A DNA stretch of 64,000 nucleotides from Lingula anatina (GCF_001039355.2 NW_019773648.1:186001-250000); one strand, 5' to 3'. Numbered from the stretch's first letter, positions 35,501 to 49,109 are shown. Notes: generated from the sequence alone by a model not told the origin. A program made the numbers and translations.

Positions 35501-38500
35501 GCACTAGAAGACACAGATCAAGAAATGGATAATGTTTCATCCAACTCTTATAGAAAAGTGAGAAAGGGAATGGATAAAAAGAAAAAAAGAGAAGAAACTG
35601 GCAATGATCCTATATATGTGGACTCGGAGTCAGACCAGTCCTCTGAGACAAATAGAGCAGGAACTAATCCTAGCAGCCAAGAAAAGAAAAATATCAAAAA
35701 AAGGTGAGCAGGATTATTAATATTGGGCACTATTTTTTTTTCTTATTCTATATTCATCAATATGGTGAGTATGAATTTTATGGTATTTAATTATGTTACA
35801 CTTAATAAATAATACTAAATTATTAAATATTAAATTATTAAAGCCTGCAGTAGTTGCAATAATGGCAAAATTATTACTACACTATAGTGCAGTTACTTGA
35901 TTTCTCCACATTTTGGTAACTTGCAGGATGCATATTTGTCCAAAGAAAGCACAGCTAGTAAAGAATGCCATGGAAAGAAATATTAGGGCACAAACTATGG
36001 ACAAAACTGAGAAAGGTACCAGTCCAGATACCAGTGGAGTAATAGAGGACACTTGCCACCAGTTTGTGGTCCACAGTGCTATCTCAGCCATGCAGATCTT
36101 TGCAGGAAAACTGTATGCCGGATGTCAGGATGGTGTGAAAACTTTTGATCTACAGGTAAATAGGTGTGATTATTTCATTTCATTATTGTCCTGTGTAATT
36201 GTAATGTTTGTCTGCATTATGGAAAGGCAACGTATTCAGATTGCTCATCATTGCCTTGAAATAATTTGAACAAATTGAAAAGAACACACTCAGTATATGG
36301 CCAAGGTTTTGTTTGCTTTATATATCCATTTATTTATTTATTTTCATGTTTTATTATTTTTTGTGAGTGAAAGTAAATTTTGTTGCCCTGACTTTTTCCT
36401 TTTCTATTCCAGAGTGGTGAGGAGTTTCAGTTTTACAAGACCAGTTCCTCCAAGGTTCTCACCTCTCTCCATGTGACAGACTCTAGAACCAAGGTCCCTT
36501 TCCTTTATGTAGCACAGAGTGAGGTGCTGACTGTGTTTAATACCCAGGTAAGAGGCTGACAGAAGGTATATGATGTATACATTCACTGGCAATGTCAGTC
36601 ATTATATCAGATATATGGAGTAAATATTTGAAGTTTTTAGAATGTGTAGCCTGTAATTTTAATTGGACATACTCATATTGCTCAGTAAACTAAAATAGAA
36701 TAATATTGATAATACAGAGAAGTTGAATGTACCAATACTTAGAACACAGATGTTGATATTGTGAGCTCTGTAAGAAAACGCAAGCAGTAATGTGAAAGGC
36801 ATGTTTTATATGTTTAAGCAACTGTGTTGTTGAAGAGACCATTTTTCTATAAATCGAAACAATAGTGTTTGAAATAAAAATTAAATCTTGCCCTGTTGTT
36901 AATGTTACAATGAGCATATTTCAAATTGCTTTTTATTTAAAAGTAAGATTTCATCTACTTTTTTTTTTTTTTTTTTTTTGTAACAATTTCAGTCTGGGAA
37001 GAAAAGAGAGGTTTCCTTTGATGGGAAAATCACATGTTTTTGTGAAGCTTGGAACTTCTTATACATCGGCTTGGACACTGGAGAAGTCAAGACCATCGAC
37101 TTAAAGGTGAGAATGCTTAGTGCCAACAACCATACAAGGTCAAATGATCACAATGACCTTCAAAAGGATGTACCTTGTCCTGGATTTTAATTGTTTTGTT
37201 TTTCATCCCTTTCTCATCCCTTCTCCAATTTTGTAGATGTTTTTTTCACGCAAGTACTTTGCACTGGACTTGGTGATTTCAGCTTCTCTTGGTTTAACCT
37301 GATGATACATGTACATGCAAGTTATTAAGATTTATTTATATATATCTCTTTAGACTCAGAGACTGTCAGATTCCTTTGAGTTGGTGGACAAGGCAGTGAA
37401 CAGCCTGTGTGGTGCCAGGGAGGGCTCCCGTCAGCTGCTGTGTGTGGCCTCCAGCGATGCTCTGGTCACAGTGAGAGATGCCAGGAGTGGACTACTGCTG
37501 AGGACACTCAGAGTGACCACAGGGTTACCTGTCTCACTGCAGGTAAGTCTGGATATCTGTCTCACTGCAGGTAAATCTGGATACCTGTCCCACCACAGGG
37601 TAGTACACCAGTCATGGCATGCTGTCATAGTGAAATGTCACAAAAATTTCCTTTCTTTTGATGATGTAGTTCGTGGTGGAAACAAATTTTAATGATGTAA
37701 TTACTGTCTGGTGCAGAGATCAGTGATTAAACTTAAGTATTTCTCTTTTTCAGGAACACAACAATTACCTTTATTGTGGCACGTCAAAGGGATCTGTGAT
37801 TGTGTTTGATGTCCAGGTAAGGATGGCATCATTTACTTTATGCCAGTAAGCCATTGAGGTTATGCCACTGACGTTGTCGAATATAAGAATCTGATGTTTG
37901 CATTTCTGTTGATGAAGATGTGTCAATGATCTGTAAAATGTTTTTTTTTCTCACTTATAGAATGGAGAGGAATTACATAGGTTCCCAGATCAGGTAGGAG
38001 CTGTGTATCACCTGCTCATCAACAATGGCTTGATATACATAGGGGGCTATGAACATCTTCTCAGAGTTTTTGATATCAAGGTAAGACAATAACTGTTTAT
38101 ATTCATAAAATTTCAAATATGTTCTGTGTGGCAGGTATGAATGGTGCATGAGATACATTTGACTTACATAAATAATGCAAAACATGCTCTAGAAATAAAT
38201 ATGCAGTCTAATTATAAAACTGGAGTGATTTTGTTTTATTAAAATGTGTGGTGAAGATGTTTTTTATTTTCATTTATCTTATATTCATTCTTATAATTTT
38301 AGACTCGTAAGTTTCTCCACCTGTATTATGGTGCTGGCAATGGTGTGGTCATTTCCTTGGCTGTGACTGATGACATGGTAGGTTGAATGTAGTCATTTTT
38401 GATGAACTGTTGAGCAGATATTTATTATTATGCCCACAAGGCAATCTTCATTATGTATGTAGCCTTTGGTCCTTTCTCTGTAATCTGGTTCAAATTTCTA

Positions 38501-39418
38501 CTAGTCTACTTTTAAAATTTTGACAAAAAATTAATAAAAGTAGACTAGTAGTAGTGCTTTTTGTTGATCACATTGAGCTATTTACATTTGTTTTGTGTTA
38601 TGATTACAGCTGTACACAGGGACTAGAGAGGGAATAGTTGAAAGTGTCAAAGTTGATCCTCATACTACACACATGTGCAAGGTACAATCTTTAAATCACC
38701 AATTAGTTTAAATGTGCAGTCTAGAAATACTCTCCATGATCAGAGCAATATTGTTCCTAATTATTTGTGCAAAGTAAAAGATACACAATTCATGATCCAT
38801 CATTCATATTGGTTTGAAAACTTCTTTTTGAATCTTGAGAATATATAGATTTGTATTAAAAAAACACTTATATAGATTGGATATGATCTATTTATGAAGT
38901 GAAATTCCAGTGATGGAATTCACCAATTTTAAACATTTTTGCAGAATATCTACAAATGTGCTTAGTGATGTAATATTTCTGTCCAGTTTTCTAGTTGCGA
39001 GTATCGTTTTGGCTGCCAGAAGCATGTATTACATCATCTGATGACAGATCATTTATATCCCAACCGGCCCATAGTATGCTGTCAATGGGAGGGCTGTACT
39101 GAGTGGATATCAGTCAGAAATGGAACAGAGGTAATAATTCAAGATTTTATATATGTATGCTATGAATAGTCACTGTTATGTCAATAGTCAAATGTTATGG
39201 CCAGCTGAAAGTGACAAATGTATTCTGCAATCCTATCCTATCTCAAACTTTTTTCATAGTTCAACTATGATGCTCTGAATACAAATTTTATTGATTACAG
39301 AGCACTGTTCATTACCTTATATTGTGTGTTATCACAAATTTGAAGTAATATTTAGCCTACAATTGTTTTATTTTTTCAGAAGGCATATGAACATTTTAAG
39401 GGCCATTTGGATCTGTGA
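28546..39418 (+). CDS. ZNF106: ZNF106 homologue: zinc-finger / WD-repeat RNA-binding protein
   Basis: Seventeen coding exons: 28546-28641, 29152-29210, 29442-29588, 29811-32307, 32620-33027, 33799-33933, 34166-35703, 35927-36155, 36413-36547, 36993-37106, 37354-37542, 37754-37816, 37961-38080, 38303-38377, 38610-38681, 38987-39130, 39380-39418. They sum to 6060 nt (2019 codons plus stop), and every junction is in phase. Order: two N-terminal C2H2-type fingers, a disordered Ser/Asn/Lys-rich half, a coiled coil, WD repeats, and two C-terminal fingers. This is the architecture of vertebrate ZNF106 (1883 residues in human), a nuclear RNA-binding protein needed for motor neuron and muscle upkeep in mice. 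DARSGLLLRTL in the WD region matches the vertebrate DARNGLLLRTL. The start is the first in-frame ATG after the acceptor at 28526. Confidence 0.93.
29811..32307 (+). other. ZNF106 giant exon, disordered region with internal repeats
   Basis: A 2497-nt exon. At 30075-30225 it has a tandem Trp-rich repeat (HGMDPPHSNW, QGMETHSLYNW, QEMDPPHKNW, EGMEPPPHNSW). At 31810-32090 it has three diverged copies of a unit starting KSLDTTK, with periods of about 90 and 102 nt. A SUMO-type site (VKKEP) is near the end. The donor AAT|gtgagt abuts the T25G16 run. Confidence 0.85.
32313..32353 (+). repeat. T25-G16 homopolymer junction in ZNF106 intron
   Basis: Twenty-five T followed by sixteen G immediately after the donor of the giant exon. 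Such runs stop short-read assembly. The duplicated copy at 41132 starts with the sequence found only 15 bp past the end of this run. Confidence 0.9.
32620..35703 (+). other. ZNF106 middle exons: coiled coil and acidic/basic linker
   Basis: Exons 32620-33027, 33799-33933 and 34166-35703. The 45-codon exon encodes VLEISLKEEELRKQMQDVDK and continues as a helix into LLKEEEELRNCRMHILHGAV. This corresponds to the vertebrate LLNISLREEELSKSL ... RTHRIQILQGLQ segment and is the best conserved part outside the ends. SUMO consensus sites LKKEP and IKSEP flank it. Lys/Ser-rich nuclear-localisation-like stretches follow. Confidence 0.85.
35927..38681 (+). other. ZNF106 WD-repeat exons
   Basis: Eight small exons, almost all phase 0, encode successive beta-propeller blades: AISAMQIFAGKLYAGCQDG, FLYVAQSEVLTVFNTQ, FLYIGLDTGEVKTIDLK, LLCVASSDALVTVRDARSG, YLYCGTSKGSVIVFDVQ, LIYIGGYEHLLRVFDIK and LYTGTREGIV. 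About seven blades fit a closed propeller. The classical WD dipeptide is degenerate. Confidence 0.85.
38987..39418 (+). other. ZNF106 exons for the C-terminal zinc fingers
   Basis: The exon at 38987-39130 encodes CEYRFGCQKHVLHHLMTDHL and CCQWEGCTEWISVRNG; the last exon completes the second finger with YEHFKGHLDL and TGA at 39416-39418. The Cys-x4-Cys with paired His and the TDHLYPNRP linker correspond to the vertebrate LLTDHTNPNF region. Confidence 0.85.
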
Positions 39419-40465
39419 ACAGGAGGGGTGTGAATTAGATCTGATTTTGTCAAAGACCAAGAAAAGATTTACATATGAGCATTCATCATATCTAGAAGAG
39501 TAAAATTTGGTAAACGTGTACATCTGCAGAGATTCATATGATGAAGTGGGTGTTTTGCTTACCTCCTCATACAAAGTAAATGATGCTGTGTGTGTTGCTC
39601 ATGGTGCCTAATTAAGGACTACATAGCAATTGTATGCTTTGGTGCTTATGATACCTGATGTTTGTAATTGACATTTGGATATCATTTTCATGTTAAGAGG
39701 ATTATGTGTGTCAGAGTATTTAAAATTTCCATTGTCATGGAAATGAAGTTTAGTGATTAAACCCATGTGCTGATTCAAGGATGTTAAAGATTGGAGGTGT
39801 TAAAATACTTTTTCTATTTGTTGACCTTTTGTATGTATACTTTTTTTAATCTTGACCAAAATGTCCATTTGTAAGCAGCTTGTCTCAGTCTAGATAATTG
39901 CTCAAGAGTTATTTGGGAGGCATTTTGTATTTTGTCATGTCATCTCAAATCTGCTTGTGTTAAGATTATTATTATTATTTTTTTTTTTGTCTGCTGCTGA
40001 TGGCTTATTTTGGTAGTTGTATTTTCAGTTATTTAGGTACATGTATAGATATGTTTTCTGTGTCAGTAGCATTTTCTGTGTCAGTAATGCAATATGACAG
40101 CTCTTCATCTTAATGCTAGATGCTATAATGACGATAATAGAAATGTGTTGGCATTTGCTAGTAGATAACTTTCCCCAAGTCTTTATGGGGCCCTTGGGAA
40201 ATGAGGAAGTGTCCTTTTTTCTTAAACAAAGTTTTATTTTGTAATATTCTGTGATTTATGTAGTTGGATTAATGCAAGGTTGCATTTCGGATTTAAGAAA
40301 ATAGTAAGGCATTTGTTAAAATTCCTTTTTTTTTAAGCTGAAGTGTGAAAGAAATTGATAGCAAATAATGTTTTTATTTATTTACAATTCATGTAAATGC
40401 AGTAAACACAAGGACTTTGTCATCATGTTGATTGAATTTCTAAACTGCCATGTTGACCAAATAAA
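39419..40465 (+). terminator. ZNF106 3' UTR and poly(A) signal
   Basis: About 1.05 kb of T-rich 3' UTR ends with AATAAA at 40460-40465. The equivalent signal in the duplicate is at 49110-49115. Similarity between the two copies fades about 60-70 bp beyond these signals. Confidence 0.6.
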
Positions 40466-41130
40466 TATTTTTCTAATGACTACAAAGTGCAGAATATTTA
40501 TGATTTTACACCATGTCTGGTCGCCACACCACTGATTGATTTTCAAAGCTATTACCCTCGCCGGTGAAGTTAAAGCGGGAGAAATCATTAAACTCCTTGT
40601 ATACCCAACACTCATTCATTTGTCTCTTTATCCGTATTCTATTCATTATTTGCAAGGATTAAAAATATTGATGACTACGCACGTGTTTTAGCCCACGAAT
40701 GCCAGCTTTTTTTATTTTAGACACGTGCTACATGTACTTAATGGCATTCTTTGGGCTTTTGTGTTTCAATTTAGACTCGATAAGTGAGGCAAATGCTGTT
40801 ATCAGTCTGTGGCGTCGGAATCAAAAGTTCTTTAACAGTTTGGTCTTGTGAGAATCCCCTTGATACAACGAAACTGCATTTGGGTAGTGTTTGATTTTTA
40901 ATTTAAGGTGAAATTTCGATGTTGGAAAAGATCAGACACCCAGCATCCAGACCAAGTATGCTGAAGCGCAAACGCAAACTTTTTGTTGCATGAGCACATA
41001 ACTGGCCTACATTCAACTACATGCAGCTGTACTTGCAGTTTTTATGTACAGACACAGATGTGTCTGTACATATTGCCATCACCTGCGTCTGTCGTCGCCG
41101 ATGCCGATGCCGGCGCCGGCGCCAGTGCAC
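40466..41130. other. Unique intergenic sequence before gap 1
   Basis: No gene recognised. Two perfect E-boxes (CACGTG) lie at 40680-40685 and 40722-40727. The final 45 bp before the N is unusually GC-rich with GCCGAT/GCCGGC repeats, a plausible reason for a contig end. Confidence 0.5.
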
Positions 41131-41131
41131 N
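41131..41131. other. Assembly gap (single N) 1
   Basis: One undetermined base. The sequence to its right is a near copy of 32369 onward, starting at the very next base. Confidence 0.95.
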
Positions 41132-41382
41132 GAATAGTTTATTGATGAGGTTAGGGTACAGACCTCCTTCCCACTCTCCAACTGTCAGGTTCAGAATCTA
41201 TTGAATATATTGAACAGTTTTTCCTCTCATTTTGCCAGCCAAAAATATCAATAACATGTGCTGTGGGACGCAATAGAAAGCCACTGTTTACATAACATCA
41301 AAAAAGTTTTCATCCTGAGCAGGTGGCATTTTTCACAATGAACCATTTGGAATGTAATTTCACTAATAATTTTGTTTTTCAG

Positions 41383-44300
41383 CCAGAGGAGACTCACTCA
41401 GAAATCACAACAGAAAAAATGGATCCAAAACGCTTCAAAATATCCAGTTCTTCTCCCTGTACTACTGTCAGTGTCAGTCCTTCATGCCTGCAGCCAGTCT
41501 GCCAAACTGAACATGTCAGTGTGGGACCCAGGCCAGAGATGGCTCTTCCTAGCTCACAGCTGGAAGCTGAAGTATTGAAGAATCTGAAAAAAGAGCCAGT
41601 TCCTGATGAACATTCCATGACAGATGCTATTACTCAGCCAATAAATCAGACCCAAGGAAGTATTGACATTCCATCAGGCCAGGTCCCTGTGAGGTCTTTC
41701 ACTTCTCTCTCAGGAACAGAGTCTGAACCAAACCAATTGACCCCACAGCCAGGTGCAGCCTCTGCACAGGAATACCACTGTATGGGAAAGGTAATTAAAC
41801 CACAGAATTGTGATTGTGGTGTAGAAAATAGTATTGAACTACTGAAATCACCACTGGCCCCAGGTCTGAGATAATACAGCTGGGACGTTGAAATCTGGAT
41901 CTCACTGGCCAGAAAAGTTATACAGTAATATATGAAGATTTCAATTTTAGGCATTATTTACAAGATCTGCCTACTAGCGCCAGTATCTGTGTGCCCAGTG
42001 GGAAGCACAAGAATATCAAACACTGAAATCTCTTAATTAAAACTATGTATATTGATCCTACAAAATATGACCTAAGTTCATATAAATTGCACAGCATTGG
42101 TTTATTCATGCATTGGAGCATTTCCATTATAGAAAAAAGCAAGGCAATTTTGGGGTATGAATTGGGTTCTCAATGAGATAAATGTAAGATTTTGAAGAAG
42201 AGTTAAGGGTGCATTCTAGGCAATCTGTTTTAGTTCAAAACTTAAGAACACACTCAACAGACTGGGGAAAATAGACGATCATATTTAGAGGACAATTTCA
42301 ACTGCAATATTTGATCAAAGGATTCCAGTCTAGAGCACTCTACCTCCACTACAGAGATAGTGTCTGAGATAAAGAGTGATTAGAGAGGCTTTTTATATGA
42401 AGCAGTAAGAATCATTAGGTATGCTAACATGATACAGTTTGACTGGAAATGCCCCTTCTCAGTTTCTATTCAACCTTGGCTCAGTGCTGAAATGGACTTA
42501 TCAATCTTTCCCAGAGATTTGTTTTCTATATTTACATGTCAGTTAATTTTATTTCAAGGTACTTGAGATCTCATTAAAGGAGGAGGAACTGAGAAAACAA
42601 ATGCAAGATGTAGATAAACATATTGAGAAGTGTGCTGTCATCTTAGAGAAAACCAGGATTAAGATGGATGTCCTCAAGCAGAAAAAAGCTGAGGTAAAAG
42701 CATGTAAACAGTTTTGTGATGCATTATAGATTATCACTATTAAAGATCTCTCTTATAAAACCCTGCATGGATGTAACATATTTGATTGTGATTCTTGACT
42801 ATGATAATTCTGTCATGAAAGTGATGGCCTTCCGTAGGTTTGAAAAGATATATTTTGTTGATCAATATATTTTTTTATCTTTTAAAGAGCTTCTTTTAAT
42901 TATCTTTTGTCGATATATTTTTCAGCTTCTTAAAGAAGAAGAAGAACTCAGAAACTGTAGGATGCATATTTTGCATGGGGCAGTACAGAACAGTAGCAAA
43001 GGAACATCGGAGTCCAGTTTTTCCCTCACAAGTGTTACTCCCAGCGTCCTGGAGCAATCAGAAGCCCCCCTGTCTGGTCCTTGCTCCAGTACCATAGAAA
43101 TAGACGTGAGTGTGATCAAATGTGAGCCTCCAGATGATAGCCACTGTGAACCAGACACCAGTATGGAGCTAGGGTGGAATGTTTCTGCTGCTGACAGTTC
43201 TGTTGGCCTTGGTGATCATGTGGACCGAACCAGCTCTGTCCTGTCAGTGTCACAGCTCTCAGGAACTCAGCCACCTGCTGACAGGGATTGGAGTAAAAAT
43301 TTAAGGAGGAAAAAGATGGAAAGTGACAAAGATCAGAAGTTGAAGAATGATCATTCAGAAGAAGTTGTCACCTCATCAACCACATTACCACTGTCGGAAA
43401 TTGTGAAAAATAAGCAGATCACAGGTGAGAGCTGCAAGGATAGCCTTGACTTGAGTGGGACCAAGAGTGACACAAGCAAGGGGGGAAATTCAGAACTATC
43501 AAAAAAGAGGACCAAAAAGCAAGAGAAGAAAATGAAACAGTATAGTGGAATTGGAAAAGTGGGTGAGGGCAACATGGCAGCTTCTACTGAAGCAACAGAA
43601 CACTCCAACCTGCCGTACACTATGCAGTACATGGGAATTCTAGAAGAGAACGAGGAGTTGTCCTTAGAAGAAATGGCTGTCAATTTTGCTGAGCAACAAC
43701 ATGCATCATATTTATTTCTGGAAGAGTCTGATTTTGAAAAGCAGACAAATTGCTCCTTGTCAGACAGTGAAGTTCTCCACACAGCAGAGAGATTAGTGAA
43801 CAATCCAATGGTGTCTTCTTGGAATACCAATGATTCTTTCCAAGATAATGTACAGGACTCTAATTATGGAACTTTGTCCAGTAGCTCAGGGCTGTTATCT
43901 GGAAGTGAAGTTTTCAAGAAACCACCATCTCCTAAATTCTCTCCTAAATTACCTAAAAAAGGGCAACAGGAGACAGTTGTGACCACCCCACAAGGCAAAA
44001 ATAAAACCTGTCAGATTAGCCCGTCACGCTCTCCCAAGACCCGAAGTAAAACCACTGAAAGTTCAAATAATCTGGATAGAATCACAGAGGTTTCATCAGA
44101 GGAAAATGCGGTAAACTCAAAAAGTAAGAGGAAGTGTAAAAAGAAAGTATCAGAAATTTACCCTGATCCTGCATCTCCTGTTAAGAAGAAACTAAAAACA
44201 AAACGTCAGAGAAATAGAACTTTATCAAAACCAGATGTATATGACATCAGTTCAGAGAGTGCACTAGAAGACACAGATCAAGAAATGGATAATGTTTCAT

Positions 44301-47300
44301 CCAACTCTTATAGAAAAGTGAGAAAGGGAATGGATAAAAAGAAAAAAAGAGAAGAAACTGGCAATGATCCTATATATGTGGACTCGGAGTCAGACCAGTC
44401 CTCTGAGACAAATAGAGCAGGAACTAATCCTAGCAGCCAAGAAAAGAAAAATATCAAAAAAAGGTGAGCAGGATTATTAATATTGGGCACTATTTTTTTT
44501 TTTTTCTTATTCTATATTCATCAATATTGTGAGTATGAATTTTATGGTATTTAATTATGTTACACTTAATAAATAATACTAAATTATTAAATATTAAATT
44601 ATTAAAGCCTGCAGTAGTTGCAGTAATGGCAAAATTATTACTACACTATAGTGCAGTTACTTGATTTCTCCACATTTTGGTAACTTGCAGGATGCATATT
44701 TGTCCAAAGAAAGCACAGCTAGTAAAGAATGCCATGGAAAGAAATATTAGGGCACAAACTATGGACAAAACTGAGAAAGTGACCAGTCCAGATACCAGTG
44801 GAGTAATAGAGGACACTTGCCACCAGTTTGTGGTCCACAGTGCTATCTCAGCCATGCAGATCTTTGCAGGAAAACTGTATGCCGGATGTCAGGATGGTGT
44901 GAAAACTTTTGATCTACAGGTAAATAGGTGTGATTATTTCATTTCATTATTGTCCTGTGTAATGGCAATGTTTGTCTGCATTATGGAAAGGCAACGTATT
45001 CAGATTGCTCATCATTGCCTTGAAATAATTTGAACAAAAGAACACTCAGTATATGGCAAAGGTTTTGTTTGCTTTATATATCCATTTATGCATTTATTTT
45101 CATGTTTTATTATTTTTTGTGAGTGAAATTAAATTTTGTTGCCTTGACTTTTTCCTTTGCAATGTTTCTGTTCCAGAGTGGTGAGGAGTTTCAGTTTTAC
45201 AAGACCAATTCTTCCAAAGTTCTCACCTCTCTCCATGTGACAGACTCTAGAACCAAGGTCCCTTTCCTTTATGTAGCTCAAAGTGAGGTGCTGACTGTGT
45301 TTAATACCCAGGTAAGAGGCTGACAGAAGATATATGATGTATATCAGATATATGGAGTAAATATTTGAAGTTTTTAGAATGTGTAGCCTGTAATTTTAAT
45401 TGGACGTGCTCATATTGCTCAGTAAACTAAAATAGAATAATATTGATAATACAGAGAAGTTGAATGTACCAATACTTAGAACACAGATGTTGATATTGTG
45501 AGCTCTGAAAGAAAACACAAGCAGTAATGTGAAAGGCATGTTCTATAAATCGAAACAATAGTGTTTGAAATAAAAATTAAATCTTGCCCTGTTGTTAATG
45601 TTACAATGAGCATATTTCAAATTGCTTTTTATTTAAAAGTAAGATTTCATCTACCTTTTTTTTTTGCAACAATTTCAGTCTGGGAAGAAAAGAGAGGTTT
45701 CCTTTGATGGGAAAATCACATGTTTTTGTGAAGCTTGGAACTTCTTATACATTGGCTTGGACACTGGAGAAGTCAAGACCATCGACTTAAAGGTGAGAAT
45801 GCTTAGTGCCAACAACCATACAAGGTCAAATGATCACAATGACCTTCAAAAGGATGTACCTTGTCCTGGATTTTAATTGTTTTATGTTTTTCATCCCTTT
45901 CTCATCCCTTCTCCAATTTTGTAGATGTTTTTTTCACGCAAGTACTTTGCACTGGACTTGGTGATTTCAGCTTCTCTTGGTTTAACCTGATGATACATGT
46001 ACATGCAAGTTATTAAGATTTATTTATATATATCTCTTTAGACTCAGAGACTGTCAGATTCCTTTGAGTTGGTGGACAAGGCAGTGAACAGCCTGTGTGG
46101 CGCCAGGGAGGGCTCCCGTCAGCTGCTGTGTGTGGCCTCCAGCGATGCTCTGGTCACAGTGAGAGATGCCAGGACTGGACTACTGCTGAGGACACTCAGA
46201 GTGACCACAGGGTTACCTGTCTCACTGCAGGTAAGTCTGGATATCTGTCTCACTGCAGGTAAATCTGGATACCTGTCCCACCATAGGGTAGTACACCAGT
46301 CATGGCATGCTGTCATTGTGAAATGTCACAAAAATTTCCTTTCTTTTGATGATGTAGTTCGTGGTGGAAACTAATTTTAATGATGTAATTACTGTCTGGT
46401 GCAGAGATCAGTGATTAAACTTCAGTATTTCTCTTTTTCAGGAACACAACAATTACCTTTATTGTGGCACGTCAAAGGGATCTGTGATTGTGTTTGATGT
46501 CCAGGTAAGGATGGCATCATTTACTTTATGCCAGTAAGCCATTGAGGTTATGCCACTGACGTTGTCGAATATAAGAATCTGATGTTTGCATTTCTGTTGA
46601 TGAAGATGTGTCAATGATATGTAAAATGTTTTTTTTTCTCACTTATAGAATGGAGAGGAATTACATAGGTTCCCAGATCAGGTAGGAGCTGTGTATCACC
46701 TGCTCATCAACAATGGCTTGATATACATAGGGGGGTATGAACATCTTCTCAGAGTTTTTGATATCAAGGTAAGACAATAACTGTTTATATTCATAAAATT
46801 TCAAATATGTTCTGTGTGGCAGGTATGAATGGTGCATGAGATACATTTAACTTACATAAATAATGCAAAACCTGCTCTAGAAATAAATATGCAGTCTGAT
46901 TATAAAACGTGAGTGGAGAAGATCTTTTTTTATTTTCATTTATTTTATATTCATTCTTACAATTTTAGACTCGTAAGTTTCTCCACCTGTATTATGGTGC
47001 TGGCAATGGTGTGGTCATTTCCTTGGCTGTGACTGATGACATGGTAGGTTGAATGTAGTCATTTTTGATGAACTGTTGCGCAGATACTTATTATTTTGCC
47101 CACAAGGCAATCTTCATTATGTATGTAGTCTTCGGCCCATTCTCTGTAATCTGGTTCAAATTTCTATAAGTCTTTAAAATTTTGATAAAAAAATTAATAA
47201 AAGTAGACTAGTAACATTGTTTTTTGTTCATCACGTTGAGCTATTTACATTTGTTTTGTGTTATGATTACAGCTGTACACAGGGACTAGAGAGGGAATAG

Positions 47301-48073
47301 TTGAAGGTGTCAAAGTTGATCCTTATACTACACACAAGTGCAAGGTACAATCTTTAAATCACCAATTAGTTTAAATGTGCAGTCTAGAAATACACTCCAT
47401 GATCAGAGCAATACTTTTCCTAATTATATGTGCAAAGTAAAAGATGCACAATTCATGATCCATCATTAATATTGGTTTGAAAACTTTTTTTAATCTTGAG
47501 AATATATAGATTTGCCATTAAAAACACTTATATTGATTAGATATGATCTATTTATGAAGTGAAATTCCAGTGATGGAATTCAACAATTTTAAAAACTTTT
47601 GCAGAATATCTACAAATGTGCTTAATGATGTAATATTTCTGTCCAGTTTTCTAGTTGCGAGTATCGTTTTGGCTGCCAGAAGCATGTATTACATCACCTG
47701 ATGACAGATCATTTATATCCCAACCGGCCCATAGTATGCTGTCAATGGGAGGGCTGCACTGAGTGGATATCAGTCAGAAATGGAACAGAGGTAATAATTC
47801 AAGATTTTATATATGTATGCTATGAATAGTCACTGTTATGTCAATAGTCAAATGTTATGGCCAGCTGAAAGTGACAAATGTATTCTGCAATGCTATCCTA
47901 TCTCAAACTTTTTTCATAGTTCAACTATGATGCTCTGAATACAAATTTTATTGATTACAGAGCACTGTTCATTACATTATATTGTGTGTTATCACAAATT
48001 TGAAGTAATATTTAGCCTACAATTGTTTTTTCAGAAGGCATATGAACATTTTAAGGGACATCTGGATCTGTGA
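41383..48073 (+). CDS. ZNF106: ZNF106, second partial copy (3' half only)
   Basis: Exons 41383-41790, 42559-42693, 42926-44463, 44691-44919, 45177-45311, 45679-45792, 46042-46230, 46442-46504, 46649-46768, 46969-47043, 47273-47344, 47647-47790, 48035-48073. They encode the equivalent of residues 934-2019 of the full gene with every splice site, phase and the stop preserved. I count about 23 residue differences in 1086. None lies in the coiled-coil exon; most lie in the disordered exon. The start codon, N-terminal fingers and giant exon are absent because the block begins at the N, so this copy could not make the full protein as assembled. It has no disabling mutation. Confidence 0.88.
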
Positions 48074-49109
48074 ACAGGAGGGGTTTGAATTAGATCTGAT
48101 TTTGTAAAAGACCAAGAAAAGATTTACTTATGAGCATTCGGCATATCTAGAAGAGTAAAATTTGGTAAACGTGTAGATCTGCAGAGATTCATACGATGAA
48201 GTAGGTGTTTTTCTTACCTCCTCATACAAAGTAAATGATGCTGTGTGTGTTGCTCATGGTGCGTAATTAAGGACTACATAGCAATTGTATGCTTTGGTGC
48301 TTATGATACCTGATGTTTGTAATTGACATTTGGATATCATTTTCATGTTAAGAGGATTATGTGTGTCAGAGTATTTAAAATTTCCATTGTCATGGAAATG
48401 AAGTTTAGTGATTAAACCCATGTGCTGATTCAAGGATATTAAAGATTGGAGGTGTTAAAATATGTTTTCTATTTGTTGACCGTTTGTATGTGTACTTTTT
48501 TAAATCTAGACCAAAATGTCCATTTGTAAGCATCTTGTCTCAGTTTAGATTATTGCTCAAGAGTTATTTGGTAGGCATTTTGTATTTTGTCATGTCATCT
48601 TAAATCTGCTTGTGTAAAGATTGTTATTTTGTTTTTGTGTCTGCTGCTGATGGCTTATTTTGGCAGCTGTATTTTCAGTTATTTAGATACATGTATAGAT
48701 ATATTTTCTGTGTCAGTAGTATTTTGTGTCAGTAATGCAATATGACACCTGTTCATCTTAATGCTAGAGGCTATAATGACGATAATAGAAATGTGTTGGC
48801 ATTTGCTAGTAGATAACTTTCCCCAAGTCTTTATGGGGCCCTTGGGAAATGAGGAAGTGTCCTTTTTTTCCTTAAACAAAGTTTTATTTTATAATATTCT
48901 GTGATTTATGTAGTTGGATTAATGCAAGGTTGCATTTCAGATTTAAGAAAATCGTAAGGCATTTGTTAAAATTCCTTTTTTTTCAAGCTTAATTGTGAAA
49001 GTAATTGATAGCTAAGAATGTTTTTATTTATTTACAATTCAAGTAATTGCAGTAAACACAAGGACTTTGTGATCAAGTTGATTGAATTTTTAAACTGCCA
49101 TGTCGACCA

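Noticed and set aside
37201-37350. Extra ZNF106 exon in intron 11
   Set aside because: No pair of acceptor and donor keeps the frame. The exons on either side already join in phase and give continuous WD blades.
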